Assembly: GCF_023343835.1 (NCBI RefSeq)
Contig: NC_064435.1
Coordinates: 69,698,134 to 69,762,133, forward strand
Direction of reading: 5' to 3'
DNA: 64,000 nt
DNA from: Lagopus muta
Taxonomy: Eukaryota; Chordata; Aves; Galliformes; Phasianidae
Part shown: positions 1 through 13,600 of the stretch, in pieces
Numbering within the stretch: the first letter of the stretch is position 1
Layout of the letters: each line of letters begins with the position of its first letter
The notes under the pieces: generated by a model
Database searches by the model: none
Seen by the model: the letters and a program-made list of their open reading frames with translations, nothing else
What the model was told of the DNA's origin: nothing
Made by a program: the position numbers and the translations under genes

Positions 1-1639
1 AGATTAATAGAAGCACTTTTCTTAACTGTCTGAAAACCTGATGAAGCTCTTTTATTTTGTCTTAGTTCTTTGTTTATGTCACATTAGAAATGGTGTGACC
101 CTCCTTGTAGATTCCTTAGGATTTAGTGTGCTGTGAAGGGTATTTGCATGGGATAACCAATGTGATAGAGACATTCAGTCTAAAAACCTTGAAAAATCCA
201 TTTATTTCCCTTTTGTAAGTCTTGCCATCTGATGTTAAGTGCTACTTTGATTTCCCCCCTGTTCTCTCATATGGCTCACATAACTGTGTGTGGCTGGCTT
301 TACAAATAAGTGCTTTTCTCCTTATTTTATACCTGGAATAAAAATGTCTGCAAAGTTATTTGTGCAGCATATCCCAGATGAGGTACTTGCTTGAACAAAG
401 AATTAAATGTTCATCTTACAGATTGTCATGCTAATCATGCAGTTATCTTATCCGTGAGCAAACATGTGGTGGGGAATAAATTGTTCATGCCTTTTTGGTA
501 ATTTCACTTTTTTTCTGGCCTTCCTATCTGAGATGGATGGGTACAAGGAATTTCTCTTACCCTCAGCCTAATCCCAGGGGGCTGGTAAAGCTGTTGCTGT
601 TCTCTTGGCATGCAGCTTATTTAGATGGAAAAAGCTAATTATATGACACATTGTGATCTGTTCAGAGAAGTGGAATTAATTGAGCCAATTTAATCCAAAG
701 TGGCTTTATTCTCTGTGATAATTGGATTTAGCCTCTTAGTTCCCAGGGCAAAATTCCCAAAGTACTTCTGCAGTACATGGGTAAGAGAGACATGAACACT
801 GAGTCAAGTGGGTGTGTGTGGTAAGGCAGTGGGAAGTGCCATAGTGTGAGATGGGTTATCTGAAGAGCTTCCTTTGTCTCTAGTTTAAGAAATCACATTC
901 CAGCATTGCACGTGAGTTTGTGTTTCTGGAGTGATTCACTCACCACTTCAAAAATTATATTGGTGAAGAGAGCAGTTCTGTATATATTTCATGTAGTCAC
1001 ACGGTGGTTAAAATTGTAGATACTTGGATCTGTGTGAGTAAGGTATGAATGGAATTGGGTATCCTGGTGAGCACCAGGAAAAAAAAAAAGGGAAGGATCA
1101 AAGAGAATATTTGTTGATTGCCAGAGAGCATTCTATTATTCTATATGTGATTTCATTCAAAAGAAGAAGGAAAACAAACAGACCTAACCATAAAGGGTCA
1201 AGAAAGTGAAGAGAACAGGACTGGAATTATAAGTTGTATAAGTTATATAAGGAAGACAAGAGAACTCTGAAATTCATGAATTTTACCTAAGACTAAAAAG
1301 GGATAAAATCTTGAGTGGCAACTGTGCATGAAAAGCAAATTTAAAATCAGTTCCTTAGCACCAGACAAGAATTATCCAAGAGGTGTGACAAGGATTTAAT
1401 GGCTGTTGTCCTTTGTCTAAAGTGTTACACCCAAGATCTGTTCCAGACTTCCTGACTACAGATCTTAGTGCTTGTATGTGAAGAATGAAGTCTGTAAGGA
1501 AAAAGTAGTTTGGGATCAGTTTCCTTATGGATTAAATTGTGATTAAATACTTTAGAAAGTCGAGGGAAAAGATAATAACTCCAAATGAGATGATAACCAA
1601 AACCAACTTTATACCACGCTTGTGTTTTTTTTTCTGCAG
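1..1639 (+). other. MARCHF6: Intron of MARCHF6 (upstream part)
   Basis: This stretch precedes the first visible MARCHF6 exon and ends in a pyrimidine-rich acceptor with AG at 1638-1639. I looked for the preceding exon (first transmembrane segment and RING-CH region) and did not find it, so those exons lie left of the window. No repeat or RNA gene was recognised here. Confidence 0.75.
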
Positions 1640-4600
1640 GTCGTATCTACAAGTGCTTGTTTACTGGCTCTGTGAGCTCACTACTGACACTGCCATTAGA
1701 TATTCTATCAACGTAAGTACTTAACCAGACTGATACAAAGACATTTTCTAGGAAGATAATCATGAAAATGGTTCCTTAATGTCCCTTTCTTCACCTTTTT
1801 TTTTGCATCCATTACAGTCTACAGAACCTATATTTAGGGAGAAAAATAAAGGACTCGTGTTTGAAAGTACAGCTTCACAATGCTTTGACATGTATTTCTT
1901 TGACAGAGTTGATTTCAGTAGCATCTGGTGTCACCTTTTCACTTTAGATTTCTGCCGCCTGTGGTCTTTGCTGTACTGTGCAAGCACAAGTGTTTGTATG
2001 GCTCCATAGAGAGCCAGAGTGCTGTGTCACAGGGCATGGCAAAGTACTCTGATAGCATATTTCTTCCTTATTTTAAAAGGCTTAGCGTGGTTAGTCAGTT
2101 TCCTGAGCAAGTTTGGTATGGTCAAGGAGATGTACTAGGGTGAAAGAAAGTGAGAGGGAACACCTGGAATAGGAGTGAGGATTGCTTAACTCAATTTAAG
2201 TATTTCTTGCCTTATATGAAACCCTAGATTCAGCTGCCTATCTGAACGTTTTGCTCCTGCTTTACAGTTTTATGTGAGTTGGTACTTCAGGTTTTCTAAA
2301 GTAGAGTGGAAGAAAGAATATCTGGGGTACAAGACTGCCTGAAAAGTTGAATCAAAGACACAGCAGTTCCGTTTGTTGGTTAGGGTAGCTCTGCAGATAA
2401 AACATTTTGCTGGATAAACAGATCTTTTCTGTAGTAAATCCAGATTTTCTCTACGGGAAGCAACTTTGATATAGCAGTTTCGTTTACCTATTAGGTAAGC
2501 TTTTCCTGAATGTTCTTTTTCTTGAACTATTCTTGAAGCTTTTTTTCATCTTGTTTCTACAGGAATATTTCTACTTAAACAGTGGTAATTTCAAAAGTCA
2601 AAACAGAGGGACATATAAACTTTACCAAATTAGAATTTATCTTGGTACTTAGAACTGCTTGTACACAGGTACTTAGAGAAGCTGCCTTTCAGCAGAGTTT
2701 TAAAAAATAAATGGTACAGTTTCTTCACCTAGGCACACAAGTAAATTCAGCTTTTCACACAAATGTGGATTTTTTGTTGATTTGAACGGGGAAGATTTGT
2801 TTGAGGTATTTAACAAGTTTAGTCTTAATAAGCAGTATACATTTTTAATTAATGTTTGTTTTCTCTTTAACAGGGAGAACTTGTTGGCAGACTGTTTGCA
2901 GGGTTGTTTTGTGGTGACATGCACTCTGTGTGCATTTATCAGCCTTGTTTGGTTACGTGAGCAGATCGTCCACGGAGGAGCACCGCAGTGGTTGGAACAA
3001 AATCAGCAGCAACCACTCAATGGTGTTGGTCAACAAAATGAGGTAAAACTTAACTGCTCAATAGTTCCTAATAAATATAGAAAAGTGTTTATGTGAATGA
3101 ATATGTTATCGAACCCAACAGTAATTTCATCTGATTGTGGTGTATATTTGTACATTTACTGAGGTTGAACATGTGCTTCTGCATAAATACGTTTTTGCCT
3201 TTTTTATGTTGGTAGTTCATGAGGTATCAGTTCACTGTTCTATAGGCAGTTGGAAGCTTTCTGAAACCTCTGAAGTTAGAGATTCTCTGATCTCTCACTT
3301 GACCCCAATTTACTCGTTTGCTTTTTGTTCTTTGAGGAGACTCTTGTGTAGGATAAGAGATGATACAAGCAGTACATGCATGGGGGGAATATTTGATTAA
3401 AGTTTTTTCTTTTTAATGTATCAGCTTTTTAAAAAGGGAGATACAAATCCTTAGTTTGATTTATTTAAGTTGTCCTTGAATTATCTTTTTAATTTACTGG
3501 CAGCTTTCATAAGCTCAGGAGAGTTCTTCTCTATTAAGCACTGGTGAAACCACATTTGGAGTGCTGTGTACTGGACTCTCCAGTACAGTAGGGGAGTGGA
3601 GGGTCAACAGAAGATTAAACAAAGAGCCAACAGAAATGATTAAAGAACCGGAGAGGCTAAGAGTGGCTAACTGTTCTGCTTGGGCAAGGTGTGCCTTGTT
3701 GGGGTGTATAAATGCATGGTTGGTAGGTATAAAAGAAAGATGCAGTGGCTTCTCAGTATTATTTAGTGGCAGGACAAAAAGCAACAGCTGCAAGTAGAAG
3801 TACAGGCAATTTCATTTGGACCTTTTATAAAGAAAAGAGAGAGATGGCGGAGTTACCTGAACACCATTGGGAAACAGCACTGAGCACCTTGCTGTAGCTG
3901 ACCTTGCTGTGAGTAGATAAGATGATTAGGTGATTTCTAGAGTCCTCTTCCAACATAAGCTAGTTTGTTTAGAACACTGAATGTTTGTCTTTGTCTTCTA
4001 AGAGATTTATTGTTACCATTTAATGATTACCTAAATTAAGAAGAAAAAAAAAAATTGTTTAGTTTTTCCATGAATACAGGATAAAGTACAAAGACAGTAT
4101 AAGCAGTTTAACTGAATGCTACATGCTGTTTCTGCAGGCTCAGGCTGTTGCAAATGGAGCTGTTGAAAACGCTGTGCTTGATCAGCCTGCTAACCCAGCT
4201 GCTGACGATGCAGTTGTAGGTGAGAACCCTGAAATACAAGAAGAGCAGGTAGATGAAGAGGAGGAGGATAACGAAGATGAAGAAGATGCTGTAGTAGAAG
4301 ATGCAGCAGATGCAAACAATGGAGCACAAGGTAACAGGTGACTCAAAACAGTAATGTTCTAAATTTTCTAATATAAATGAAACTGTTGAGAATAGAACTC
4401 TCACAATTCAAGGAAGCTATCTGTATAAGTTTCCGCTTCAATTTGTCTTCTTGCTTTTGCAAATTTCATGCATTTCTCTTGAGTGCTAATGCTCACTGGA
4501 AAGCTGGCAGCATTGATGAGTTGAATGTTATGCACCTTAGCTGTTTTATTCATTGAAGACAGTGTGTGGAGTAGTTACATCTGTTTTTGGGTGAATCCGA

Positions 4601-7600
4601 CAGCTGTAAGAATGGCCTTTGTTTCCTCAGATGACATGAACTGGAATGCTTTGGAATGGGATCGAGCAGCAGAAGAGCTTACTTGGGAGCGAGTAAGTAG
4701 GAATAATTTTCTTGAGTTATTTCTCTCTGGTTTGTACTTAATGATATGCAGTATTGCTGCAACAAAATCTAGCTGGGATATATTTGAGCACTGTTGTTCA
4801 GTGTGAAAACTTCAGTAAGAGGCTTTACTGACCTAAAATTAAGTCAGTGGGTTAAAGACAAGATATTATTATTACTACTACTCCTTAAGCATCAGAAAGT
4901 TACTCCTTTGATTTGCAGTGCAGTAACAGCTTAAGATCTTTTAGCAGAGACCTTTCATAATCTTCAGCTGATTGGTCAGTTTTAGAAATGAATTGCAGCT
5001 TATACTGAGGATGCTATACCATGTTAACAGCATATAGGTGGTATATAGTTGAGTACTTCACTTCTGTAATCCTGAAAGTACCAATCAAACTAAAGAAAAG
5101 AGGAAAACGGAAGTTTTTATTACATACTTCATTTACATATTTGTAAAAGATAAATGCATTTAATGAAAAATGGAGCAAGTTAGTGTAATGTTGTTTTTGT
5201 TTTGTTCATGGGTCACAGCTTCCATAATTAGACATGTGATGTATGCTATGATTATTCTGTTTACCATCACCACTAGTGTCCAAAGCAGGCAGCTGTAAAT
5301 CTGGCTATTCTGTTTCTAGGTTATGAGACAGTTGTTGCCTTGAACAAGGTCTAGAAATCCTCATTTCATTAAAGGGATTGTTGTAATTTAAACTCAACAG
5401 GCAGTTCAGCACCACGCAGCTGCTTCCTCACTCTCTTCTGTTGAGATGAGAGAATTGAAAATGTAAAAGTGCAAGAACTCATAGTTTGAGATAAGGACAG
5501 TTCACTAGGTAAAAGTACAAGCTCCAAACACACAAGCAAGGCATGACAAGGAATTAATTTGCTATTTCCCATTGATAAGCAGGTGTTCAGCCACTTTGAG
5601 GGAAGCACGGCTCACTACTTGTAATGCTTTAGTGGGAAGATAAATGCCATCACTCTTGGTGTTCTCCCTCCTTCATCCTTTTTTGCTCCAGCCTTTACTG
5701 CTGAGCACGGTGCCATTGGATATGGGATTTCCCTTTAGTCACTTGGGGTCAGCTGTTCTGGCTGTGTCCTCTCCCAGTTTCTTGTGCATGCCCAGCTTTC
5801 TTGCTGGCATGGCAGTATGAGAAGCAGAAAAGTCTTTGGCTCTGTCTAAGCACGGCTCAGCAACAGTTGAGAACATCGGTTTGTTATCACAATTTTCATT
5901 AAAAAAAAAATAAAAAAATCCAAAGCACAGCAAAGTATGAACCTCTACAAAGAAAATTAACTCCTCCAGACAAAACCAAGACAGAGACAGGTCATGATCT
6001 TTTTATGTAGCTAATGGAAAGTTCTTAGCTTTGAAAAAAAAAAAAAAAAAAAAAACTATTTGATGAAAAAGAATATAGGTACACTCAGATTTCTCAACTC
6101 TTATATTGTATATGCCAAGAGGGGAGTCTTTTTATTTTATGTTCTAGGACATATTGTTGAACTAGTGAAAAATACTCTGGATGGCTCTCTATGAATGTAG
6201 AAATCAATTTTAGCAAACTCTTACAATGTTTTCTGAGCCTATGAGATGGTATAGGCAATACTCCTATTAATGTTTAGCAGGGTAGGTTTTCCTGCTGTTT
6301 TATCTTGTGCAAATAATCTTCAAACCTTCTAAGTTTTCAAAAATACATTTGCATCTTGGTTTACTTTGTAAAATATGTTCAGTTTTAATATCTTGAAACT
6401 TACCACAACACCCTGAACAAATTAATATCAAAACAGCAGTATCAGGACTAAAACAGCAGACAATCCTTGAAGTGTGGAGACAAGGGAGGTTTTGGAATAG
6501 GTATTGTATTTTTGGCAGATCTGTGGATGCTTCCTGTAGCAGCTGTAAGGAGTGATGGAGGATTTGTTTCCTGTAAACCAGTTTTGTTCTAAACTTAGTA
6601 GCACAGAATATGGCAGCATTATCTAGTTACTAATTGCTTTTATGCCCCAAGGGTAGGATGATATTGTTGCAGTTCTTTAAATGAAACATAAACTAATACC
6701 TTGCAATTAGGGAGACAAAATTTGCATTTATTTTTTTTAATGCTGTGTTGTTTAAACAGTTTTAAACAGTAGTTCAAACACTAAAATCTCTCATAAACAT
6801 AAAATCTTCGTTGATTAAATTCTTCATAGTGTTGGTAAGAAGTAGCCTATGAATTAATCCATTACATTATCAATACGTTTTTATTAAGATAATTCTACAT
6901 GTATGTCACTGCTTTTCATCAGCTGCAGTTATACACAGTATTGAATGAGAACTTAGTTACTACCATTATTATCAAGAATTTGTCTGAATAAATATATTAC
7001 TTGTATTTCTCTGAGTGAATAAAACCAATTTTCTTGTATCTACAGATGCTTGGGCTTGATGGATCTCTGGTTTTTTTAGTAAGTACAAGCCTGCATTTCA
7101 GAAACTCACATAACAGACTTGTCTTTGAGAAAACTGGCCTTGTATTAGTTCTGTTTGAAGTCTGTGATTTCATTTGATGTACATTTATAGATATAAATTA
7201 TATAGATTTTCATACAATATAATGACCAAGGAAACCATTTTATTAGGAGTTCCACAGAGTAGGGTGCTCTGTGTGGCATCAGCGGTGTTTCTTGGCTTTG
7301 AGTTCTTTTGCTATATGTTATTTTTATTGATATCGATAGGAAGTCTTTTTTAAGATCTTAACAATAGTCAGTCTGCCTATTGCAAGGCTTATTTTTTAAA
7401 TTAATTCCAAAGTTTCTCTGGTTTAAGAAAATTTAGCAATGACCTCCTTAAAAGTTGGCTTTTTTGGGCTTTTCTGTGAAGAGGCTCATGGTAATTATCT
7501 CCCCTGAAAAATTGGTCTGTGTAATGCATGTCATGCTGTTTTTGAGCAGTATCATTTCTGCTTTATCTCCTGTCTGAAAGAAATAGATTTCTTAAATATG

Positions 7601-10600
7601 AATGCATTTATTAGACAGTGTAGTGAATAAATGTCTCATGTTCAAAGCATAAGGTCTTATATTTCAATGTTGTGTCTCATTTTTAGTGACATTTATGTAC
7701 TGTTCTCTTGTCTTCTTCCCTTCTTCCCCCCGTTCTCCTTGCAGGAACATGTCTTCTGGGTGGTATCTTTAAATACATTGTTCATACTTGTGTTTGGTAA
7801 GTGTCATTTGCTCTCAGAGTAAAAAAATAGTTCTTTGTAAAATGATAATGCAGCTTAATTTTAAGGCTGTTGGCTCAAAATATGTGTTGAGACTTTTGAA
7901 AAGGGAACCACAAGTGAACTAGGAATGTGAATAATAAAACTTTAGTGCTTCTAGCTTTGTCAGTTTCATTCCTTTAAGTGAATAATTTTAAAAATAGGAA
8001 ATCTGGCAAAAGCTTAATGATGTCAGTCAGCCCTTAGGAAATAGTATTTTTGGAATACTGCTGAAGGAGGAAACTTTTTGAGTTTTATTTGTGAGCAATT
8101 GCAGCACTTGCAGAAATGAGTCTGGGTACTCTTATAGTTCTGCTTAGGTACAGTCAATTGCTTCCTCCATCAAGAATTCAGTTTTGGAGATCAAAATTAG
8201 GAGAGAGTAGAATGGAAACGAGAATGTGGCTGAATGTGTAAAGCTGTCAGGACTTCCATTCTCTGTACAAAACAACTACTGAACAATTTTCCTTACTTCA
8301 CGCTGCTGAATTAGTCGGACTTGTTTTTTGAAAATGGTGAATTCCGGTCCTTGGTGCATTTTACGTTATTTTCCATGCGCCATTTTAGAGATAAGGAAGC
8401 TGAATTGCAACTTTAAATTCTTGCAACATTCTTTGAGCTCCAGATAGGAATATTTCTATGTTCTGATTGCCTGTGTAGTTAGAGCTGGGAAAATCTCTGG
8501 CATAAACTTGTCAGTCGTGACTGAAAAAAAACCCAAAGTGCAGGCATGTAGTTTAAAATCATATGAAGCCTAAAAGAGAAGATTCAAGTGCCTTGCTTCT
8601 TTTAGGTAGCAGTGAGCTCCCCCTTAAGAGTTCCTGGAATTTTTATTTTTTATACTTTCTGCTTCAAGTTTAGCCTGTACTTGCATTTTCCTCTCTGCTC
8701 TGACAATAGAAGGGGACATTGGTTTAAATTTAATAATAACTAAGTACTATGGGTAATTAATAAGGTAATTATTAGTGTATAGATGTTATTTTACAATATA
8801 GATTACAATTACAATTTTTACAGATCAAATAGATTACAATTTTTACAATTTTTTTACAATAGTTCTTGATTGAGTTTTCCAGGTGGGAAAGTAACAATAA
8901 AAAAAGGAATGACTTTCTAGAGTGAGCGAGCAGGAGATATGGGAATTTAATTTGTATCCCAAGCCTATTTTTAGTATCTTTCCTGCTGAGTAATACTGCT
9001 TAACTTACAATTGCCAAATCTCTATCTATTAGTTATCGCAGCCCTGGTGAGTTCAAATGTCCCAGGAAGTACTTCAACAGTAGATAAAACAGGGGGAAAG
9101 AATTTGGAACCTTAATTACTGGTCCAAAAGTTCTTCTGTGATGTTCTTTCCAACAAGTTATTTACATTGACTTAATTCATATGTTCTGTAGCTTGTTATA
9201 GGACTCACAGAGGAAGTTTATAACGTTTACATTGAAAGGGATCTATTAGAAATTCTTGAAGTTATTAAAAAGAAAAGGTAGACTGTGCACAGTCATCTCA
9301 TAAAACACTCAAGATACAGCAGTGTAGCTGTTAAATCTTGAGTGTGCTGTCTGTAATTATTGTGGATTTTTCATCTGACTACTACTTGTTTTCGCTGGGC
9401 ATGAAGAACTCAGCGCCTCTCATCCTTCACAGTACCTGCTAAGCTCTTTGAAAAGGATTTGGATTAAGACTTTCTAATCGTTGGTTAAGATAGCACAGCT
9501 TAATAAATCTTTCAGGTTTTGGTTTTGTTTTTACACTTTGGTTGTATGGAAATGAGGAGGAGAGAGAAGATTACCAGGCTTTTTGAGGGTATATTTAGAC
9601 CACAGTAGTCCCCAGAGAGGATTGTTATGATATAGCAATAAAGGAAAAATGAAAGACAGCAGTTACTGCTTCTCTTTTACTTTCTTATTGCCTCCCTCTA
9701 GTGTTTTAGGATAGAGAGCTTGAACTGCTTAGTCTTTTGTAGCTTAGAGAAACCACAGAATGAGCTGAAGTGACTGGCTGATACAATTGAAAATACACAG
9801 GTGTCCAGAAGCAGGGGAAGTACTGTGTTTTTTCAGTACATTCCTTCTGTGACCTCAGAATGGGGGAAAGTTATCAAGAATTGTGACAGTTCTTAATACA
9901 GTAGTTGAGGGTGGAGGTAAAAGCCTTCTCAGTTTCTTCCTATGCCTTAATTGGAGTGTTGTCTCTTCCCCTCATATTTAGGTCTTTCATTTTTCATCAT
10001 CATAAAAGTTAGAGCAAACTGAATCATTAGTAAAGTAACAGGCTCCTTCAGCAGTATGTGTATGAGATCAGTATCAGTCTTGTACATAAGACTGGAAATT
10101 TAATTAATTTCCCCACAGCTACATGAGCTAAAAAGGAAAAGTCCAATCTGGTATGTGCAGTTTTATATTTGTAGTCCTTCAATGGGAGTTCTAATCCAAC
10201 TTTCAGCATTTTTAGGATAGTGGAATTACAAGGCAAACCTTTGTACAGAGTTATTTGAGTTGTTTTCTCGGAATTGATGAGAAATAGAATGATTACCATG
10301 TTGTGTAACATATCCTGCAAATAAGATTCTGATTAGCAGTTTTCATGGCTTTTTTTTTTTTTTCTTTCTGCTTAAATTACACAGCATTTTGTCCATACCA
10401 CATTGGTCACTTCTCCATTGTTGGCCTGGGCTTTGAGGAATATGTAAGTACTGTTTAGTACTTTCAAAATGTAAAAACTGCCACTATTTATGTAATCACA
10501 ATATTTTTGTAGTACTTTTCCACTTCTGTTTGTGATTAGAAAAGCGACCTGAAGAGTCGTTTTCAAGTGTGCTTTCTTCCTTTTACAGAAAATGCATGTA

Positions 10601-13600
10601 TGGTGTTTTTTTGTGTGTGTGTTTCTTAAAAGCACCTTGTTCCTCATGCATTCTTTGTGTATTGGGTAGTTTTCGTATCTGGTATTGAAGGCAAGGGAGT
10701 TGTGTAAGGTAAGGTTTCTTCTTTCATGTATAGAGGTAAATGATGGAAGTTGGACAGGACCTGTGTGTTGGACTCATGAGGATCATTGAGTCCAACTCCA
10801 GGCTCCACAGAGGACCACCCAAACCCTGTGCCTAGAGGGTTGTCCAAATTCTTGAAGTTCAGCAGATTTGGTGCCACGTCCGCTGCCCTTGGGGAGCCTG
10901 TTCCAGTGCCCAACCACACTTTAATGTGAAGAACCTTAATAAAATTGTCATTCTTCTTGAAGAGTTGAGATTTTGACTCTATCTTAATTACAGGGAATGA
11001 TGGTGTAGCCTTTTAAGAGATTGATTAATCTTCCCCCATTGTTTTTTTTCCCTCTAGGTTCAAGCATCTCACTTTGAAGGTCTGATTACAACTATAGTTG
11101 GATATGTTCTGCTGGCAGTGACTCTAATAGTTTGTCATGTATCCTTTTGTCATTAGTTACCTGGTTCAGGTCTTACATGTGGGTTGTCTTTCTGGAAATA
11201 CTTTGGAGATGCGCAGAAGTGTTGCAGGTATACCTGATTTACTGTTTTCCTCTGCGCTTTCAGTGAAATTAGAAGGAAATTTTTCCTTAGTTTTCTTGGA
11301 CCTTTTAAAATTGTCAGTGGGACTGCATGCTTCAGATCTCTTACACACATTTAGTAGGACAAATCTGTAGGATATTAGGAGATTTTACAGGCATGTTTGA
11401 GTGCCTGTAGATAACTTTTGAAGATCTACCCGAGATGACAAGTAAAGATCCTCTGATTATTTGTTTGTTTGTTTATTTATTTCCTCCTCACCGTTCTTAG
11501 ATGTTACTGCAGAGTACATAGTTGCAGGATTTTGAGAATGGGACTGTGAAAAGACCAAGGACACGATAAGAAGTTTATTCAAATCTCTGCTCCTGTCAGA
11601 TCTTTAGTGTACAGACTGATTTCTCATTTCTCTTTCTGAAATACAGAGGCTTTGCTGCAAGCATTGCTTTCAGATGTTAGCCTTTATTACAGAGAAAATT
11701 AAGTAACAGTGGATTTTTGAAAGGTAGAAGATCACGGGCAATTAGTTCACACCCTAGCAGCTTCTTTTTAAAGGAGTTGCCTCAACTTCAGTTTAAAGAA
11801 TGAATATTTGTTAGCAGTTTCCTCTTCAGGTGTACGTACACAAAGCTCAGGTCAACTTCGGGCTATGTTATGCCAGTGTGCAATGCAGTGCAAGTGTAAT
11901 ACGATTGATGGCATGTCTCTGTTTTGCCTCCTAAAAGAAAATGTTGAAATTGGCCTGACAGTGCTGTTCATAGCATGTGTTTTTTCAAAGGCAGTAGTTT
12001 CTCTGGAGAGAAATTCTGGTTGAATGCTTCAAGATAGTTTATTATTCTTATTTTAGATTTACATTTTTGGAGGTCACCTTTACATTTTTGGAGGTTACCT
12101 GGCACGTTTGTCTCCCAGATCCACAACCGATTTTGAAATAGAGAGCCCTGATAAAGACTTGTTTTTTAATTTTTGTCTTTTATAAAAACTTCCTGTAGAT
12201 AAGGCACATAACAGTGTTCAATATTAAACTATGAAATGCTGGGATGATTACAAAAAGTATTTTTCAGTATTATTTTCTTGACAGAACTATTCAGGGTTTG
12301 GCAGCGCTTGTTAAGTTCCAGCGATCACGTCGTTTGTTAGGTGTTTGCTATATCGTCGTCAAGGTAATCCCATCTTTTCTATAGCAAAACAATTCTCAAT
12401 CAAAATTTGCATGATACTTTTCTTAGCCATTTCTGTTAATCTGCTGAGATGTTCTTTTTCTTTTTCTCCTTAAGGTTTCCTTATTAGTTGTTGTAGAAAT
12501 TGGTGTGTTTCCTCTCATCTGTGGCTGGTGGTTGGATATATGCTCTTTGGTAGGTATAAAAATATGGGATAAAAACTTTTTCAGTGGTGTTTGTAGTCAA
12601 ACAAAAAGGTCTTGATGAGAATTGTGATCAGAGTTGGATAGCACGCTCCTGTTTTTATAAACACAGTATTGCTGAAGTGAAGGGATTGGAGTGGATGCCA
12701 CTTGATGCTAATTTTATTTTCCTTTATATAACTTAGTACAAGACCGCTGTGATAACAAGCTTATGGCAAACTGGTGTACTGAATAAATTTCTTCATGGTT
12801 TGTTCTGGGAAAAAGCGATTAGTTTTAAGTGGAGAAAGTTAAATTTATAGCTCCACTAGTGCTATAAAGAAATTAACAATTGTTTGCTTGCATCACAATG
12901 CCACCCTGCTTTATAACTTCTTTAATGTATGTAAAAGGTGGAGTTCTCTCTGTTGTTGATCAGAAATTGATTTCTAATTGCTGTTCTTAATGTAAATTTT
13001 AATAACTGTTGGGGCTTTTTTTGTTTAAATGCTGTAATTATAGATTAATGTGAGACAAACGTTTAAATGTTAAGTATTGTATATGCACCAAGATAAACAA
13101 AATGAGTAACTGTGAAAGTTTGCCAGATGTCATTGTTTTTTTTTTTTTTAATTACTTTTAGGAAATGTTTGATGCCACTTTAAAAGATAGAGAATTAAGC
13201 TTTCAGTCTGCCCCAGGTACCACAATGTTCCTGCACTGGTTAGTTGGGATGGTTTACGTCTTTTATTTTGCATCCTTCATTCTTTTACTGAGAGAGGTAA
13301 GTTGACAAGGGCAAGATTGGTCTGCTATGTAGTTGAAGCTTGTGTGTTGATGTATTATATCTTTGGCAACTGGGTGTAGTTTCCTCTGTGTTTTGTGTGT
13401 AGATTGGATCTCAGTGCTATTTAGAAAGGGCCATGCTGTTATGGACTTTAGTGGAAAATGATGTAGGGTAATATTTTACAGAAGTTGCTCAGAAACTAAT
13501 GGCTCCTGTTTATTTCCATGGAAACTACAATAGATGTGAAGAGGACAGCACTATTTGATAGAGCAAATTGTCAGCTACAAAACACCATTTTTCATCAGTC

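Noticed and set aside
4108-4404. Minus-strand 98-codon hydrophobic frame
   Set aside because: It is the antisense shadow of the acidic MARCHF6 exon: Glu/Asp codons read backwards give Phe/Leu/Ile.
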